The translations under genes and the position numbers were made by a program. A stretch of DNA of 64,000 nt from Jeotgalibacillus sp. R-1-5s-1. GTDB taxonomy: Bacteria; Bacillota; Bacilli; Bacillales; Jeotgalibacillaceae. How positions within the stretch are numbered: position 1 is the first letter of the stretch; every line of letters begins with the position of its first letter. Shown one piece after another: positions 35,973 to 47,014 of this stretch. The stretch covers positions 297,104 to 361,103 of the forward strand of contig NZ_SORW01000053.1 in NCBI RefSeq assembly GCF_004405105.1, written 5' to 3'. The notes below the pieces were generated by a model that was given only the letters and a program-made list of their open reading frames with translations, searched no databases and was not told where the DNA came from.

Positions 35973-36926
35973 TTACGCCTGTTCGTTACCGGATAATGCA
36001 CCCATCACGTTGCGAACGGAGTCAGCTGATTTTTGAAGCTGGGATTTTTCATCGTCTGTCAGTTCAAGCTCGATGATTTTTTCAATACCATTTCCGCCAA
36101 GCACGGTCGGGACACCTAGGTAAATGCCATCGAAGCCGTATTCACCCTCAAGGTAGGCAACGGATGGCAGAATACGTTTTTGATCCTTTAAAATTGCTTC
36201 TGCCATCTCCATCAGGGCTGCTGCAGGTGCGTAATAGGCGGAGCCGTTCCCGAGAAGGGCAACAATCTCGCCGCCACCTTTTCTTGTGCGTTCAATGATT
36301 TCATCAAGGCGGTCCTTAGGAATCAGTGTTTCCAGTGGCACGCCTCCCGCATTTGAATAGCGGGTGAGCGGCACCATGTCATCGCCATGACCACCGAGAA
36401 CAAATCCCTGAATATCTTTAACAGAAAGATTCAGTTCTTCTGCCACAAATGTATTGAAACGTGCGGTATCCAAAACGCCTGATTGTCCAATAACACGTTC
36501 TTTTGAAAAACCGGATTTTTTAAAAACGGTATAGGTCATGGCATCTACAGGATTGGATAGAACAAGAATCGTTGTTTCAGGTGAATGTTTCACGATTTCA
36601 GCTGTTACTGACTTCATGATTTTTTCATTTGTCTGAACGAGATCATCACGGCTCATACCCGGTTTACGAGGAAGACCGGCCGTAATAATGACAAGGTCGG
36701 AGTTTGCAGTGTCTGCATAATCCGAGGTCCCTTTAATATGTGCGTCATAGCCAAAAACAGGACCTGCTTCAAGCATATCGAGTGCTTTCCCTTTTGTCGG
36801 CCCTTCATTTTGAGGAATATCAACCAGAACGATATCTCCAAGTTCTTTTTGTGCAAGGAATAATGCTGTTGTTGCTCCCGTAAAACCGGCACCTACTACT
36901 GAGATTTTTTTACGTGTAAAGCCCAT
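35973..36926 (-). CDS. mdh: Malate dehydrogenase
   Basis: 317 residues from [17 protein letters not shown] (ATG 36924-36926, RBS AAGGAGGAG). LDH-like MDH: the Rossmann glycine motif VGAGFTG, the aspartate VLVDIPQ binding NAD, substrate arginines in [12 protein letters not shown], and the catalytic His in [14 protein letters not shown]. It oxidises malate to oxaloacetate with NAD. Third gene of citZ-icd-mdh. A longer frame to 36995 overlaps the intercistronic stem-loop and is rejected. Confidence 0.97.
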   Translation of the reverse strand: MGFTRKKISVVGAGFTGATTALFLAQKELGDIVLVDIPQNEGPTKGKALDMLEAGPVFGYDAHIKGTSDYADTANSDLVIITAGLPRKPGMSRDDLVQTNEKIMKSVTAEIVKHSPETTILVLSNPVDAMTYTVFKKSGFSKERVIGQSGVLDTARFNTFVAEELNLSVKDIQGFVLGGHGDDMVPLTRYSNAGGVPLETLIPKDRLDEIIERTRKGGGEIVALLGNGSAYYAPAAALMEMAEAILKDQKRILPSVAYLEGEYGFDGIYLGVPTVLGGNGIEKIIELELTDDEKSQLQKSADSVRNVMGALSGNEQA

Positions 36927-36971
36927 CAAAAACTCCTCCTTGAACGTGCTCTGGATTTTTTTATGTACGAG

Positions 36972-36996
36972 AATGAGCCGTACAGGACGGCTCATT
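36972..36996 (-). other. Intercistronic stem-loop between icd and mdh
   Basis: A perfect 10-bp stem AATGAGCCGT / ACGGCTCATT with loop CCTGT directly follows the icd stop. No T-tract follows, so it is more likely an mRNA stabiliser or processing site than a terminator. Confidence 0.65.
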
Positions 36997-37004
36997 CAGG
37001 TGAC

Positions 37005-38273
37005 TTACATATTTTCGATCAAAGCTGTTCCGAACTCAGAACATTTAACTTCTGTTGCGCCATCCATCAGACGGGCAAAGTCATAAGTAACAACTTTAGA
37101 TGCAATTGTTTTTTCCATTGCTGAAGTGACAAGGTTAGCCGCTTCACTCCATCCAAGGTGTTCAAGTAAAAGTACACCTGAAAGGATTACAGATGATGGA
37201 TTTACTTTATCAAGACCTGCATATTTTGGAGCTGTTCCGTGTGTAGCTTCAAAAATAGCGTGTCCAGTGTCATAGTTAATATTTGCTCCAGGCGCAATTC
37301 CGATTCCACCAACCTGTGCAGCAAGTGCATCAGAAATATAGTCACCGTTCAGGTTCATTGTTGCAACAACATCGAACTCTGCTGGACGTGTAAGGATCTG
37401 CTGAAGGAAGATATCCGCAATAGAATCCTTGATGATGATTTTACCGGCAGCTTCAGCATCGCTTTGCGCTTTGTTTGCAGCGTCTGTGCCCTGCTCGTCT
37501 TTAATCTTGTCATACTGGTTCCATGTGAAGACTTTATCCCCGAATTCGCGCTCTGCAAGATCGTAACCCCACTTCTTGAACGCTCCTTCTGTAAACTTCA
37601 TGATATTACCCTTATGAACAAGTGTGACAGATTTACGGTTTTCAGTCAGTGCATAGTTGATCGCTGAACGCACAAGACGCTCAGTACCTTCCTTAGATAC
37701 CGGCTTCACACCGATACCAGCAGTTTCAGGGAAGCGGATGTTTGTTGCACCCATTTCATCCTGAAGGAAGTTGATCAGTTTTTTCACTTCATCAGAGCCT
37801 TCTGCGAATTCAATACCTGCATAAATATCTTCTGTATTTTCACGGAAGATGACCATGTCAGTATCTTCAGGACGCTTTACTGGTGAAGGTACACCTTCAA
37901 AGTAACGCACAGGACGAAGACATGTAAACAGATCAAGCTGCTGACGAAGCGCCACGTTTAATGAACGGATTCCCCCGCCGATTGGTGTTGTAAGAGGACC
38001 TTTAATCGCAATGAAGTATTCGTTGATTGCGTCAAGTGTTGCCTGAGGAAGCCATTCGCCTGTTTCGTTGAATGCTTTTTCTCCAGCCAGTACTTCTTTC
38101 CATACAATTTTCTTTTCGCCGTTATACGCTTTTTCAACTGCAGCATCTAAAACGCGAGAAGCTGATGCCCAGATATCTGGACCCGTTCCGTCACCTTCGA
38201 TAAATGGTACGATCGGGTGGTTTGGTACGTTAAGATTTCCGTTCGTTACTGTGATTTTTTCACCTTGTGTCAT
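37005..38273 (-). CDS. icd: Isocitrate dehydrogenase (NADP)
   Basis: 422 residues. The N-terminus ([35 protein letters not shown]) and the isocitrate-binding block [23 protein letters not shown] match the Bacillus-type homodimeric NADP enzyme. Metal-binding [15 protein letters not shown] and the NADP site [14 protein letters not shown] are present. It converts isocitrate to 2-oxoglutarate, making NADPH. It is separated from citZ by 237 bp holding an internal promoter and a folded RNA element. Confidence 0.97.
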   Translation of the reverse strand: MTQGEKITVTNGNLNVPNHPIVPFIEGDGTGPDIWASASRVLDAAVEKAYNGEKKIVWKEVLAGEKAFNETGEWLPQATLDAINEYFIAIKGPLTTPIGGGIRSLNVALRQQLDLFTCLRPVRYFEGVPSPVKRPEDTDMVIFRENTEDIYAGIEFAEGSDEVKKLINFLQDEMGATNIRFPETAGIGVKPVSKEGTERLVRSAINYALTENRKSVTLVHKGNIMKFTEGAFKKWGYDLAEREFGDKVFTWNQYDKIKDEQGTDAANKAQSDAEAAGKIIIKDSIADIFLQQILTRPAEFDVVATMNLNGDYISDALAAQVGGIGIAPGANINYDTGHAIFEATHGTAPKYAGLDKVNPSSVILSGVLLLEHLGWSEAANLVTSAMEKTIASKVVTYDFARLMDGATEVKCSEFGTALIENM

Positions 38274-38337
38274 GAATAATTCCCTCCAGATTTAACTTTG
38301 TCTCAGCAGAAAGAAAACAGCCTGAAACCGCACAGAG

Positions 38338-38415
38338 AAAATCCACCCGCTCTTAGCGGACGAAAACCTTACCGTTCTTTAAAGAACCGTTGTTTTTCGC
38401 TTTCGTGGATTTTCA
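38338..38415 (-). promoter_or_regulatory. Three-way-junction RNA element in the citZ-icd intercistronic region
   Basis: A perfect 10-bp closing stem GAAAATCCAC/GTGGATTTTC encloses two arms. One is GCGAAAA/TTTTCGT capped by the palindrome GTTCTTTAAAGAAC; the other is CCGCT-AAG-AGCGG. The fold lies about 65 nt upstream of icd. The 3' flank TTTTCTCTG is only weakly T-rich, so it could be a partial terminator, an RNA-binding site or a processing element. Confidence 0.55.
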
Positions 38416-38471
38416 CTCAATTGTTCAATTAATGGCTTTATTTTTCTGTTCGCTGCATGTCATACCTTTTC

Positions 38472-38500
38472 ATTACATCAATAAATTGATGATTTGTAAA
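38472..38500 (-). promoter_or_regulatory. Internal promoter for icd-mdh
   Basis: TTTACA (38495-38500), a 17-bp spacer and TGTAAT (38472-38477) each match five of six consensus bases. B. subtilis icd is also known to have an internal promoter. Confidence 0.6.
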
Positions 38501-38510
38501 CGATCTTCAA

Positions 38511-39629
38511 TCAGCCTCTTTTTTCAACCGGCACATATTCCTGCATGCCAGGGCCTGTATAATCTGCACGCGGGCGGATCAGGCGGTTGTTTGAGTACTG
38601 CTCAAGAATATGCGCAAGCCATCCTGATACGCGGCTCACTGCAAAAATTGGTGTGAACAGATCATGGTCAATTCCTAAGCTGTGGTATACAGATGCAGAG
38701 TAAAAATCAACGTTAGGTGGCAGTTTCTTTTCAGAAGTAACGACTTCTTCAATTTTAACAGACATCTCGTACCACTTTGATTCACCGCGAAGTTCAGTCA
38801 GTTTCTTTGACATTTCACGCAGGTGTTTTGCACGCGGGTCACCCTGGCGATATACACGGTGTCCAAAGCCCATGATTTTCTCTTTATTTTCAAGCTTTTT
38901 ACGGATGACAGACTCTGCATTTTCCACAGAATCGATCTCAGTCAGCATTTTCATTACCTGCTCATTGGCACCGCCGTGAAGAGGCCCTTTAAGCGCACCG
39001 ATCGCTGCAGTAACACCTGAGTAAACATCAGAAAGTGTTGCTACACAAACACGTGCAGTGAATGTAGATGCATTCAGTTCATGGTCAGCGTGAAGAACAA
39101 GCGCTTTGTTCATCGCTTCCACTTCAATATCCTCAGGCAGTTCACCATTCAGCATGTAAAGGAAGTTGGCAGCATAGCTCAGCTCTTCCTTCGGAGCTAC
39201 CGGCTCTTTTCCCTGACGGATACGTGCAAAAGCAGTGACGATCGAGGAAATCTTCGCCTGAAGACGAATCGCTTTACGGTAGTTTGCGCCTTCTTCCATC
39301 ACGTCTGCCTCTTCATCGTAAAGACCAAGTGCAGAAACAGCCGTACGTACTGCCGCCATCGGGTGTACGCTATTTACAGGCATGGCTTTAAGCTGAGCAA
39401 TCACTTCCTCAGGTAAAGACATATTTTCAGCGAGCTGCTGCTTTAATTCCTTTAACTCGTTCTCTTTTGGCAGTCGAAGATGCCACAATAAGTAAATAAC
39501 CTCTTCAAAGCTTGCGTGGTCTGTGAGGTCATCAATGTTATAGCCGACATATGTAAGCGTGTCATCGATAATTGAACTAATGGATGAGGTTGTCGCAACG
39601 ACACCTTCTAATCCCCGGGTTGCTGTCAT
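38511..39629 (-). CDS. citZ: Citrate synthase II
   Basis: 372 residues from the ATG at 39627-39629 (MTATRGLEGVVATTSSISSI), RBS AAAAAGGAGAG. The catalytic His residues sit in LHADHELNASTF and GPLHGGANEQ, with GFGHRVYRQGDPRAKHL and the catalytic Asp in NVDFYSASVYHSLGI. It condenses acetyl-CoA and oxaloacetate into citrate, the entry to the TCA cycle. First gene of citZ-icd-mdh, with a cre site in the start region and a leader of about 165 nt. Confidence 0.97.
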   Translation of the reverse strand: MTATRGLEGVVATTSSISSIIDDTLTYVGYNIDDLTDHASFEEVIYLLWHLRLPKENELKELKQQLAENMSLPEEVIAQLKAMPVNSVHPMAAVRTAVSALGLYDEEADVMEEGANYRKAIRLQAKISSIVTAFARIRQGKEPVAPKEELSYAANFLYMLNGELPEDIEVEAMNKALVLHADHELNASTFTARVCVATLSDVYSGVTAAIGALKGPLHGGANEQVMKMLTEIDSVENAESVIRKKLENKEKIMGFGHRVYRQGDPRAKHLREMSKKLTELRGESKWYEMSVKIEEVVTSEKKLPPNVDFYSASVYHSLGIDHDLFTPIFAVSRVSGWLAHILEQYSNNRLIRPRADYTGPGMQEYVPVEKRG

Positions 39630-39780
39630 CAAAATCTCTCCTTTTTCGTATAATTAATTTCTGCTCCGGGCTGAATAAGCACGATACAGAAGAGTTTACG
39701 CACAATCCTGCGCATCAGCTGCGCCGAGCGGCTGCTCAGTTCCGTGACAGGAAAAAACTTATTTCAACATATTGTCACAA

Positions 39781-39795
39781 AGGATGCGCTTACAT
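39781..39795 (-). promoter_or_regulatory. cre site at citZ
   Basis: ATGTAAGCGCATCCT on the minus strand matches every fixed position of WTGNAANCGNWNNCW. It begins 5 bp downstream of the -10, over the transcription start, a blocking position. CcpA repression of citZ is established in B. subtilis. Confidence 0.72.
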
Positions 39796-39800
39796 AACAC

Positions 39801-39829
39801 ATTATAATCAATAATCTGAACTTTGTGAA
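39801..39829 (-). promoter_or_regulatory. Sigma-A promoter of citZ
   Basis: TTCACA (39824-39829), a 17-bp spacer and consensus TATAAT (39801-39806). The leader that follows contains GCCG-CT-CGGC and GCGCAGCTGATGCGC hairpins. Confidence 0.8.
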
Positions 39830-39920
39830 TGAAAACGCATTAATTTACTGGTATTAATTTTACTCTGACTGAAAAATTTGTGGAATGAACCTGCCCGCGC
39901 AGTCTTCATTCCACCGTATT

Positions 39921-40388
39921 TCACCATTTTCCCAGCCACTCAAACACCTTCATCGCACTGTATGCGATCCCCGCTCCAATCAGCGGTCCAACAGCGATTC
40001 CGCGAAACAGGGCTACCGCTAAAATCGTCCCAAATACAAGTGCCACTGTAATGTGAGGATCGTCTCTGAGAAGAGTAATGCCTCCTTTTGCAATCAGTGC
40101 AACAGCAATACCGGAGGCAAGGGCAACCCAGGCATATGGAGACTTAACTGCATCCGTCAATTCTTTAAATCCGATTGCCCCACTTGCAATCGGTGCAAGA
40201 ACGGCAATCGTGATAATGGTAACACCCCAGTTAATACCCTTCGACTGAATAAGACCAAATATCTTTTCATCAAGACCGGCTATTTTTAGAATAACCAGAA
40301 CGAGCACTGCAATGATCAAAGAATTATTTTTAGCAAAAAATCCGATCCCGAGCAGTAACAATAAAAAGATGAGTGCCTGATCAATCAT
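39921..40388 (-). CDS. ytwI: DUF441 family membrane protein YtwI
   Basis: 155 residues from the ATG at 40386-40388, 8 nt after AGAGGTG; a longer frame adds six residues. Four to five hydrophobic helices and short polar loops match the UPF0756/DUF441 family (KEIFGLIQSKGINWGVTIITIAVLAPIASG-like core). The function is unknown. It lies between citZ and the divergent ytvI, as in B. subtilis. Confidence 0.85.
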   Translation of the reverse strand: MIDQALIFLLLLLGIGFFAKNNSLIIAVLVLVILKIAGLDEKIFGLIQSKGINWGVTIITIAVLAPIASGAIGFKELTDAVKSPYAWVALASGIAVALIAKGGITLLRDDPHITVALVFGTILAVALFRGIAVGPLIGAGIAYSAMKVFEWLGKW

Positions 40389-40456
40389 TCGATCACCTCT
40401 TTTCATAATTTATTTTCACCATCATATCATGAGAAAAACACTGATCAGGTGAGGCC

Positions 40457-41548
40457 ATGACTTCCTTCAATATTAAAAGATTGCTGGCTGTTTTGTTAGC
40501 TGCATTATTCATCCTTATCCTGCTTTACATGCTGATTAAATGGCTGACTCCATTATTTTTCGGAATCGTGTTTTCATTTTTTTTATATCCTGCATCCAAG
40601 CGCATTAATCATTATACAGGAATACCATTTTCTCTTTGTATTCTCCTGAATATCATTTTGTTTGTCACGTTTGCAGGAACGATCATTTTTATCATCTGCT
40701 ACTTTTTAATCAATGAGGCGCAGTCATTGATTAAAACGCTGCCCGAACGTATTTACGATCTTCACATCAGGCTATATTCGGGAGACTTCCCCTTTTCCGA
40801 ACAGCTCTCCGGCTGGTTCAGACTTCTACCGGTAGAAGCAAGAGATTACATAAAACATAAAAGTTTCCCGATGATTGAGAAGCTGTCCATTCAGGCTGGT
40901 TCCTTTGTGTTAAACGAGGGGTCAGTTCTAGCTGTTTCGCTCCCTTCTTTAGCGTTCACATGTGTTGTCACGTTCTTTACGGCTTACTTTCTGACAAACG
41001 ACCCTGCTCTCTTTATTCGATTTTTGTCCGGAACCAACCAAAAAAAGATCGTCCAAATATTTAACACAACCGCTCATCAGCTTTACCGCGAAACAGCCGG
41101 ATATGTCGGTGCTCAGCTGATTCTGTCGCTTATTACATTTATGCTCTGCCTGATTGGATTGATCATTTTGCATTTTGAGCATCCACTGCTTCTAGCTTTC
41201 CTTGTCGCATCAGCTGATCTTATTCCAATAGCGGGATCCCTGCTGTTGTTTGCTCCTGTTATCATTTACTGCCTGCTGACTGGACAAGCCGGCATGGCAG
41301 CAGGGGCCATGGCAGTCTATGTGATCATTTTTATTGTAAAACAGCTGATCGAGCCGAAGATCATTGGTCAGCGGCTGGGCATACACCCATTTACGGCTTT
41401 CCTTATCCTTTACCTGTCTGTCCGAGCAGGGGGCTGGCAGGGGGTGCTCTGGGCACCAGCTATATTAATTACTGCAGCCGTTTCGATCAAAATGGGCATT
41501 TTTCAACTGATGATTGAATACATAAAAAAAGAGGGTAAAACAACCTGA
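40457..41548 (+). CDS. ytvI: AI-2E family transporter-like protein YtvI
   Basis: 363 residues with eight or so membrane helices, arranged as two N-terminal helices, a soluble stretch (about 95-150) and a C-terminal bundle containing QLILSLITFMLCLIGLIILH and EPKIIGQRLGIHPF, the signature of the YdiK/PerM (AI-2E) superfamily. The YtvI subgroup is restricted to spore formers and is annotated as a sporulation integral membrane protein. The transported substrate is unknown. It has a short divergent gap with ytwI and shares a terminator with fxsA. Confidence 0.88.
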   Translation: MTSFNIKRLLAVLLAALFILILLYMLIKWLTPLFFGIVFSFFLYPASKRINHYTGIPFSLCILLNIILFVTFAGTIIFIICYFLINEAQSLIKTLPERIYDLHIRLYSGDFPFSEQLSGWFRLLPVEARDYIKHKSFPMIEKLSIQAGSFVLNEGSVLAVSLPSLAFTCVVTFFTAYFLTNDPALFIRFLSGTNQKKIVQIFNTTAHQLYRETAGYVGAQLILSLITFMLCLIGLIILHFEHPLLLAFLVASADLIPIAGSLLLFAPVIIYCLLTGQAGMAAGAMAVYVIIFIVKQLIEPKIIGQRLGIHPFTAFLILYLSVRAGGWQGVLWAPAILITAAVSIKMGIFQLMIEYIKKEGKTT

Positions 41549-41572
41549 TTCGGTTGTTCTCCCTCTTTTATT
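41529..41572. terminator. Bidirectional terminator between ytvI and fxsA
   Basis: Stem AAAGAGGG-AACAACC / GGTTGTT-CCCTCTTT with a 6-nt loop, A-tract to the left and TTTTATTT to the right. Confidence 0.88.
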
Positions 41573-41955
41573 TATCGGTGAATAATCATACTGCCATTAC
41601 TCATTTTTCTTTTGATCCATTTATAAATCAGCGGTTTAAACATTTTTCTGGTAGCTGGAACTAGCAATAAAAAACCAATTGCATCTGTTATGAAACCCGG
41701 TGTTAAGAGCACAACCCCTCCGACTAATATACAAAGACCGTCAATAATAGCATCTCCTGGTGGGCCGGTAAATGGCTGAGTCTGAATTTTTCTCAACGCC
41801 TGCATCCCCTGGGTTTTCGCTAAATATGCACCGAGAATTCCCGTCAGGATGATTAACAGCACGGTAGGAATGACACCAATCCAGTTACCCGCTGTGATCA
41901 AGAGGGCAATTTCAAGTGCAGGAACAATTATAATCAGTAAAAAAAGCCATTTCAT
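41572..41955 (-). CDS. fxsA: FxsA family membrane protein
   Basis: 127 residues with three hydrophobic segments and the FxsA hallmarks ITAGNWIGVIPTVLLIILTGILGAYLAKTQG and LTPGFITDAIGFLLL. E. coli FxsA relieves phage T7 exclusion by F plasmids when overproduced; its normal role is unknown. The C-terminal tail is basic. It corresponds to B. subtilis ytzA next to pyk. A perfect 7-bp inverted repeat flanks its -10 region. Confidence 0.88.
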   Translation of the reverse strand: MKWLFLLIIIVPALEIALLITAGNWIGVIPTVLLIILTGILGAYLAKTQGMQALRKIQTQPFTGPPGDAIIDGLCILVGGVVLLTPGFITDAIGFLLLVPATRKMFKPLIYKWIKRKMSNGSMIIHR

Positions 41956-41976
41956 TCAGCATTGCACCCTTCTATT

Positions 41977-42004
41977 CAGGTTAAGACAATTGTATCATAA
42001 CCTG
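41977..42004. promoter_or_regulatory. Inverted repeat around the fxsA -10 region
   Basis: CAGGTTA (41977-41983) and TAACCTG (41998-42004) are separated by 14 bp that include a -10-like TACAAT on the minus strand (41989-41994). The arrangement suits a dimeric repressor site; no regulator is identified. Confidence 0.4.
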
Positions 42005-42033
42005 ACTGTACACTGAAAAGATCCGTTTCAAAG

Positions 42034-42066
42034 AAAAAGTGAGACAGATTGAACTGTCCCACCTTC
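42034..42066 (-). terminator. Terminator of pfkA-pyk
   Basis: GGTGGGACAG-TTCAAT-CTGTCTCACT followed by TTTTTCTTT on the minus strand, just after the pyk stop. Confidence 0.85.
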
Positions 42067-42077
42067 GTTTTTTGAAA

Positions 42078-43838
42078 TTACAGTACGCTTGCGTGTCCGT
42101 TATATACATCGCCACGTTCAGCATCTACTGTTACTTCCTGGCCATCTGTAAACTGTGAAAGTGCATTGTCTACACCAACGATTACAGGTAGTCCAAGATT
42201 CAAGCCTACAACTGCTGCATGGCTTGTTAATCCGCCTTCTTCTACGATCAGTGCAGAGCACTTCTCAAGAGCAGGCATCATTTCTTTATCAGTACCAATC
42301 GTGACAAGTACAGATCCTTCTGTCACTTTATCCAGTGCTTCTTTAGCGTTTGAAGCTGTCACAACGCGTCCAAATCCTGATTTGCGGCCAATTCCCTGAC
42401 CCTTAGCCAGCACATCTCCGACAATGTGAATTTTCATCAGGTTTGTTGTACCTGATTCACCAACAGGAACACCTGCGGTGATAACCACAAGATCACCATG
42501 TTTAACACAGCCGCTGTTTAAGCTTTCAGAAACAGCCATATCAAGCATTTCATCAGTAGTAGACGTCTGACGTCCAAGTTGCGGGTATACGCCCCACACA
42601 AGAGCCATACGGCGTGATACTGCTGCATCAGATGTTACAGCAACGATAGCAGCCTCCGGACGGTACTTGGAAATCATTTTAGCAGTATGTCCGCTTTCTG
42701 TTGGTGCAATGATGGCATTCACTTCAAGGTTCAGTGCTGTGTGAGCAACAGCCTGTCCGATTGCATCCGTCATATTGCGGTCAAAACGTTTGCTGCGCTT
42801 TGAAAGAATGGCTTTATAATCGAGTGCTTCTTCAGCACGTGAAGCAATGTTGTTCATTGTCTGAACTGATTCTACAGGATAGTCCCCTGCTGCTGTTTCA
42901 CCTGAAAGCATGATTGCATCTGTACCATCGAAAATCGCATTTGCCACGTCAGATGCTTCAGCACGTGTCGGGCGCGGGTTACGCTGCATAGAATCAAGCA
43001 TTTGCGTTGCTGTAATAACCGGCTTTCCAACTGCGTTACATTTACGGATCAGCTGCTTTTGAACAAGAGGAACCTCTTCTGCAGGGATTTCAACGCCAAG
43101 GTCACCACGGGCAACCATTAATCCGTCAGAAACTTCAAGGATTTCGTCAATGTTATCTACACCTTCCTGGTTTTCAATCTTAGGAATGATGTTGATGCTT
43201 GCTGCGTTATTCTTTTCAAGAAGCTCGCGGATTTCAAGCACGTCAGACGCTCTGCGGACAAATGAAGCAGCGATGAAGTCAACGCCCTGCTCAACGCCAA
43301 ACAGAATATCATTGGCATCCTTTTCAGTGATACCCGGAAGGTTTACTGAAACGCCTGGTACGTTTACACCTTTTTTGTTTTTAAGCACGCCTGTGTTAAG
43401 AATTTTCGTCTTAATCTCACCAGCTGCTGCGTCGACAGATAATACTTCAAGTCCAATTAAACCATCGTCAAGAAGAATTTTTGATCCCGTCGTTACATCA
43501 TTTACAAGATCGCTGTAAGTGATGGAGAACTTGTCTGTTGTTCCTACAACTTCCTGCATGGATACGATGATTTCGTTACCTGCCACAAGCTCAATCGCAC
43601 CATTTTCCATTGTGTTTGTACGGATTTCCGGCCCTTTTGTATCAAGCAGGATTCCGACATTTTTGCCTAGCTTTTCAGCTGCTTCGCGAATGTTTTTAAT
43701 GCGTGCTCCATGCTCTTCAAAATCTCCGTGAGAGAAATTTAAGCGAGCAACGTTCATTCCTGCTTCCATCAGCTGTGTCAGTTTTTCTACGCTTTCACTT
43801 GCCGGTCCAATCGTACATACAATCTTTGTTTTTCTCAT
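42078..43838 (-). CDS. pyk: Pyruvate kinase
   Basis: 586 residues. The TIM-barrel and B domain ([48 protein letters not shown]) and allosteric C-domain are followed by the extra C-terminal phosphohistidine-like domain of Bacillus enzymes, about residues 475-586 ([25 protein letters not shown]), which resembles the PEP-utilising mobile domain. It transfers phosphate from PEP to ADP. It follows pfkA by 30 bp. Confidence 0.97.
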   Translation of the reverse strand: MRKTKIVCTIGPASESVEKLTQLMEAGMNVARLNFSHGDFEEHGARIKNIREAAEKLGKNVGILLDTKGPEIRTNTMENGAIELVAGNEIIVSMQEVVGTTDKFSITYSDLVNDVTTGSKILLDDGLIGLEVLSVDAAAGEIKTKILNTGVLKNKKGVNVPGVSVNLPGITEKDANDILFGVEQGVDFIAASFVRRASDVLEIRELLEKNNAASINIIPKIENQEGVDNIDEILEVSDGLMVARGDLGVEIPAEEVPLVQKQLIRKCNAVGKPVITATQMLDSMQRNPRPTRAEASDVANAIFDGTDAIMLSGETAAGDYPVESVQTMNNIASRAEEALDYKAILSKRSKRFDRNMTDAIGQAVAHTALNLEVNAIIAPTESGHTAKMISKYRPEAAIVAVTSDAAVSRRMALVWGVYPQLGRQTSTTDEMLDMAVSESLNSGCVKHGDLVVITAGVPVGESGTTNLMKIHIVGDVLAKGQGIGRKSGFGRVVTASNAKEALDKVTEGSVLVTIGTDKEMMPALEKCSALIVEEGGLTSHAAVVGLNLGLPVIVGVDNALSQFTDGQEVTVDAERGDVYNGHASVL

Positions 43839-43868
43839 TAGTTTATACCCTCCTGAAGGATGTTTCGA

Positions 43869-45078
<1,210 letters not shown>

Positions 45079-45155
45079 GAAAAACAATCCTGGTGTTCAG
45101 CAGTATGCTCCTGGGATAAGTCCGGGTACATTCTAGCTGCTGCAGGATTGTTTCT
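45079..45155 (-). terminator. Long terminator of accA
   Basis: ACAATCCTG (45143-45151 on the minus strand) pairs with CAGGATTGT (45084-45092), with a nested CAGCAG/CTGCTG arm, followed by TTTTTCTTTTCC. It isolates the acc operon from pfkA. Confidence 0.78.
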
Positions 45156-45170
45156 TCTGCTTTCTATCTA

Positions 45171-46136
45171 TTACACATTTGAGTATTCGTTAAACTTCCC
45201 GATCTCCTGAAATTTCTCGTAACGGTGCATCACAAGTGTTTCTTCATCCATCTGTGTCAGTTCCTTTAAGGATTGATACAGCACTGCATCGATGTATTCC
45301 GCCTGTGATTTAACGTCTTTATGAGCCCCGCCCTTCACTTCAGGGATGATCTCGTCTATGATACCCATTTCTTTCAGGTCAGGTGCCGTAATTTTCATTG
45401 ATTCTGCCGCCTGCTTTGCAAGAGTTGAATCCTTCCAGAGAATTGAAGCCGCTCCTTCAGGGGAAATCACTGAATAAGTGGAGTTCTCAAGCATATGGAC
45501 ATGATTACCGATTCCAAGTGCCAGTGCACCACCGCTTCCGCCTTCTCCGATGACAATACAGACAACCGGTACGGTCAATCCTGCCATTTCGAAAAGGTTT
45601 CTTGCGATCGCTTCACTCTGCCCCCGCTCTTCCGCCGCTTTTCCAGGGTAAGCCCCTTTCGTGTCAATAAAGCAGATAATCGGACGTCCGAACTTTTCAG
45701 CCTGCTTCATCAGACGAAGTGCTTTCCGGTAACCTTCAGGGTGCGGCATACCGAAGTTACGAAGAATATTTTCTTTTGTGTCTTTACCACGCTGGTGTCC
45801 GATTACGGTTACAGGCTTACCCTTATAGTAAGCAATTCCGCCTACAATCGCCCGGTCATCACCGTATAAACGGTCTCCATGCATTTCCATAAACTGATCG
45901 AACAGCACCTCTATGTAATCGAGAGTTGATGGGCGCTCCGGATGACGTGCAATTTGAACACGGTCCCATGGCTTGATGGATGAATAAATATCTTCCTCCA
46001 GTTTCGCCAGGCGTTCTTCAAGACGCTCAATTTCAGAGGATAAATCAACGTCTGAGTCTGCTGTGAATGCCTTCAGTTCATTGATCTTTTCCTTCAGCTG
46101 TACCAGAGGCTTTTCAAATTCAAGTTCATTCACCAC
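45171..46136 (-). CDS. accA: Acetyl-CoA carboxylase carboxyltransferase subunit alpha
   Basis: 321 residues starting with GTG (two GTG codons in tandem at 46131-46136, behind GGGGGG), overlapping the accD stop by 7 nt. An N-terminal coiled coil ([25 protein letters not shown]) precedes the crotonase-like fold with [31 protein letters not shown] and [13 protein letters not shown], which bind carboxybiotin. With AccD it moves the carboxyl group from biotin to acetyl-CoA, giving malonyl-CoA. Last gene of ytsJ-gntR-accD-accA. Confidence 0.97.
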   Translation of the reverse strand: MVNELEFEKPLVQLKEKINELKAFTADSDVDLSSEIERLEERLAKLEEDIYSSIKPWDRVQIARHPERPSTLDYIEVLFDQFMEMHGDRLYGDDRAIVGGIAYYKGKPVTVIGHQRGKDTKENILRNFGMPHPEGYRKALRLMKQAEKFGRPIICFIDTKGAYPGKAAEERGQSEAIARNLFEMAGLTVPVVCIVIGEGGSGGALALGIGNHVHMLENSTYSVISPEGAASILWKDSTLAKQAAESMKITAPDLKEMGIIDEIIPEVKGGAHKDVKSQAEYIDAVLYQSLKELTQMDEETLVMHRYEKFQEIGKFNEYSNV

Positions 46137-46990
46137 GCTTTAGCCCCCCGTTCATGCAGTGATAAAATCGTTGTCAGCTGCTGTTTCATATCGTTTCTCG
46201 GAATAACACGATCAAGCTGTCCATGCTCCAGCAGAAATTCAGACGTCTGGAAATCATCCGGCAGCTTCTCACGTACTGTCTGCTCGATCACACGTCTTCC
46301 GGCAAAGCCGATCAGTGCGCCCGGTTCTGCAAAGTTGTAATCTCCAAGTGAAGCAAAACTTGCCGACACTCCACCTGTTGTTGGATGCGTCATAACAGAG
46401 ATAATCAGTCCGCCGGCATCACTGAACTTTTTAAGTGCCGTACTCGTTTTCGCCATCTGCATCAGGGATAATACGCCTTCCTGCATTCTGGCTCCACCAC
46501 TTGCGGTGAAAATGATAAATGGAACCTGCTGCTGTTCTGCCAGTTTGACAGCTGCGGCAATTTTTTCACCTACTACTGAACCCATACTTCCCATACGGAA
46601 GTTTGAATCCATGATAGTCAGTACTGCTTTATGGCCTTCAATCGTGCAGGATCCTGTCACAACCGCTTCATTCAATCCCGTCTTCACACGGTCTTTTTCA
46701 ACCTTCTCCTCATAATCAGGGAATGAAAGTGGATTTCCCGAAGTTAATTCACGGTTTATTTCTTTGAAGGAACCTTCATCTGCCAGGCTGCTGATCCGCT
46801 CCTGTGCGTTCATTGGATGATGATAGCCGCAACCCGGGCATACTTTAAGGTTTTTATGAATTTCTTTTGTATAGACAATCTTTTTACATTTAGGACATTT
46901 CGTCAGAATTCCTTCCGGCACGTCATTTTTGGCGTTTTCAGATGGAATTGTTGCATACTTTTTCTTTTTGGCAAAAATATCTTTCAGCAA
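46130..46990 (-). CDS. accD: Acetyl-CoA carboxylase carboxyltransferase subunit beta
   Basis: 286 residues. An N-terminal four-cysteine zinc ribbon ([23 protein letters not shown]) precedes the crotonase fold with [21 protein letters not shown] and [16 protein letters not shown]. It is the acetyl-CoA-binding partner of AccA. It begins 24 bp after the GntR gene with no intervening promoter, so all four genes from ytsJ are probably one transcript. Confidence 0.97.
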   Translation of the reverse strand: MLKDIFAKKKKYATIPSENAKNDVPEGILTKCPKCKKIVYTKEIHKNLKVCPGCGYHHPMNAQERISSLADEGSFKEINRELTSGNPLSFPDYEEKVEKDRVKTGLNEAVVTGSCTIEGHKAVLTIMDSNFRMGSMGSVVGEKIAAAVKLAEQQQVPFIIFTASGGARMQEGVLSLMQMAKTSTALKKFSDAGGLIISVMTHPTTGGVSASFASLGDYNFAEPGALIGFAGRRVIEQTVREKLPDDFQTSEFLLEHGQLDRVIPRNDMKQQLTTILSLHERGAKAW

Positions 46991-47014
46991 CGTAGCATCC
47001 TCCCCAATCTGGAT

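Noticed and set aside
37239..37667. 142-codon plus-strand frame opposite icd
   Set aside because: Antisense shadow of isocitrate dehydrogenase; Cys-rich composition without domain features.
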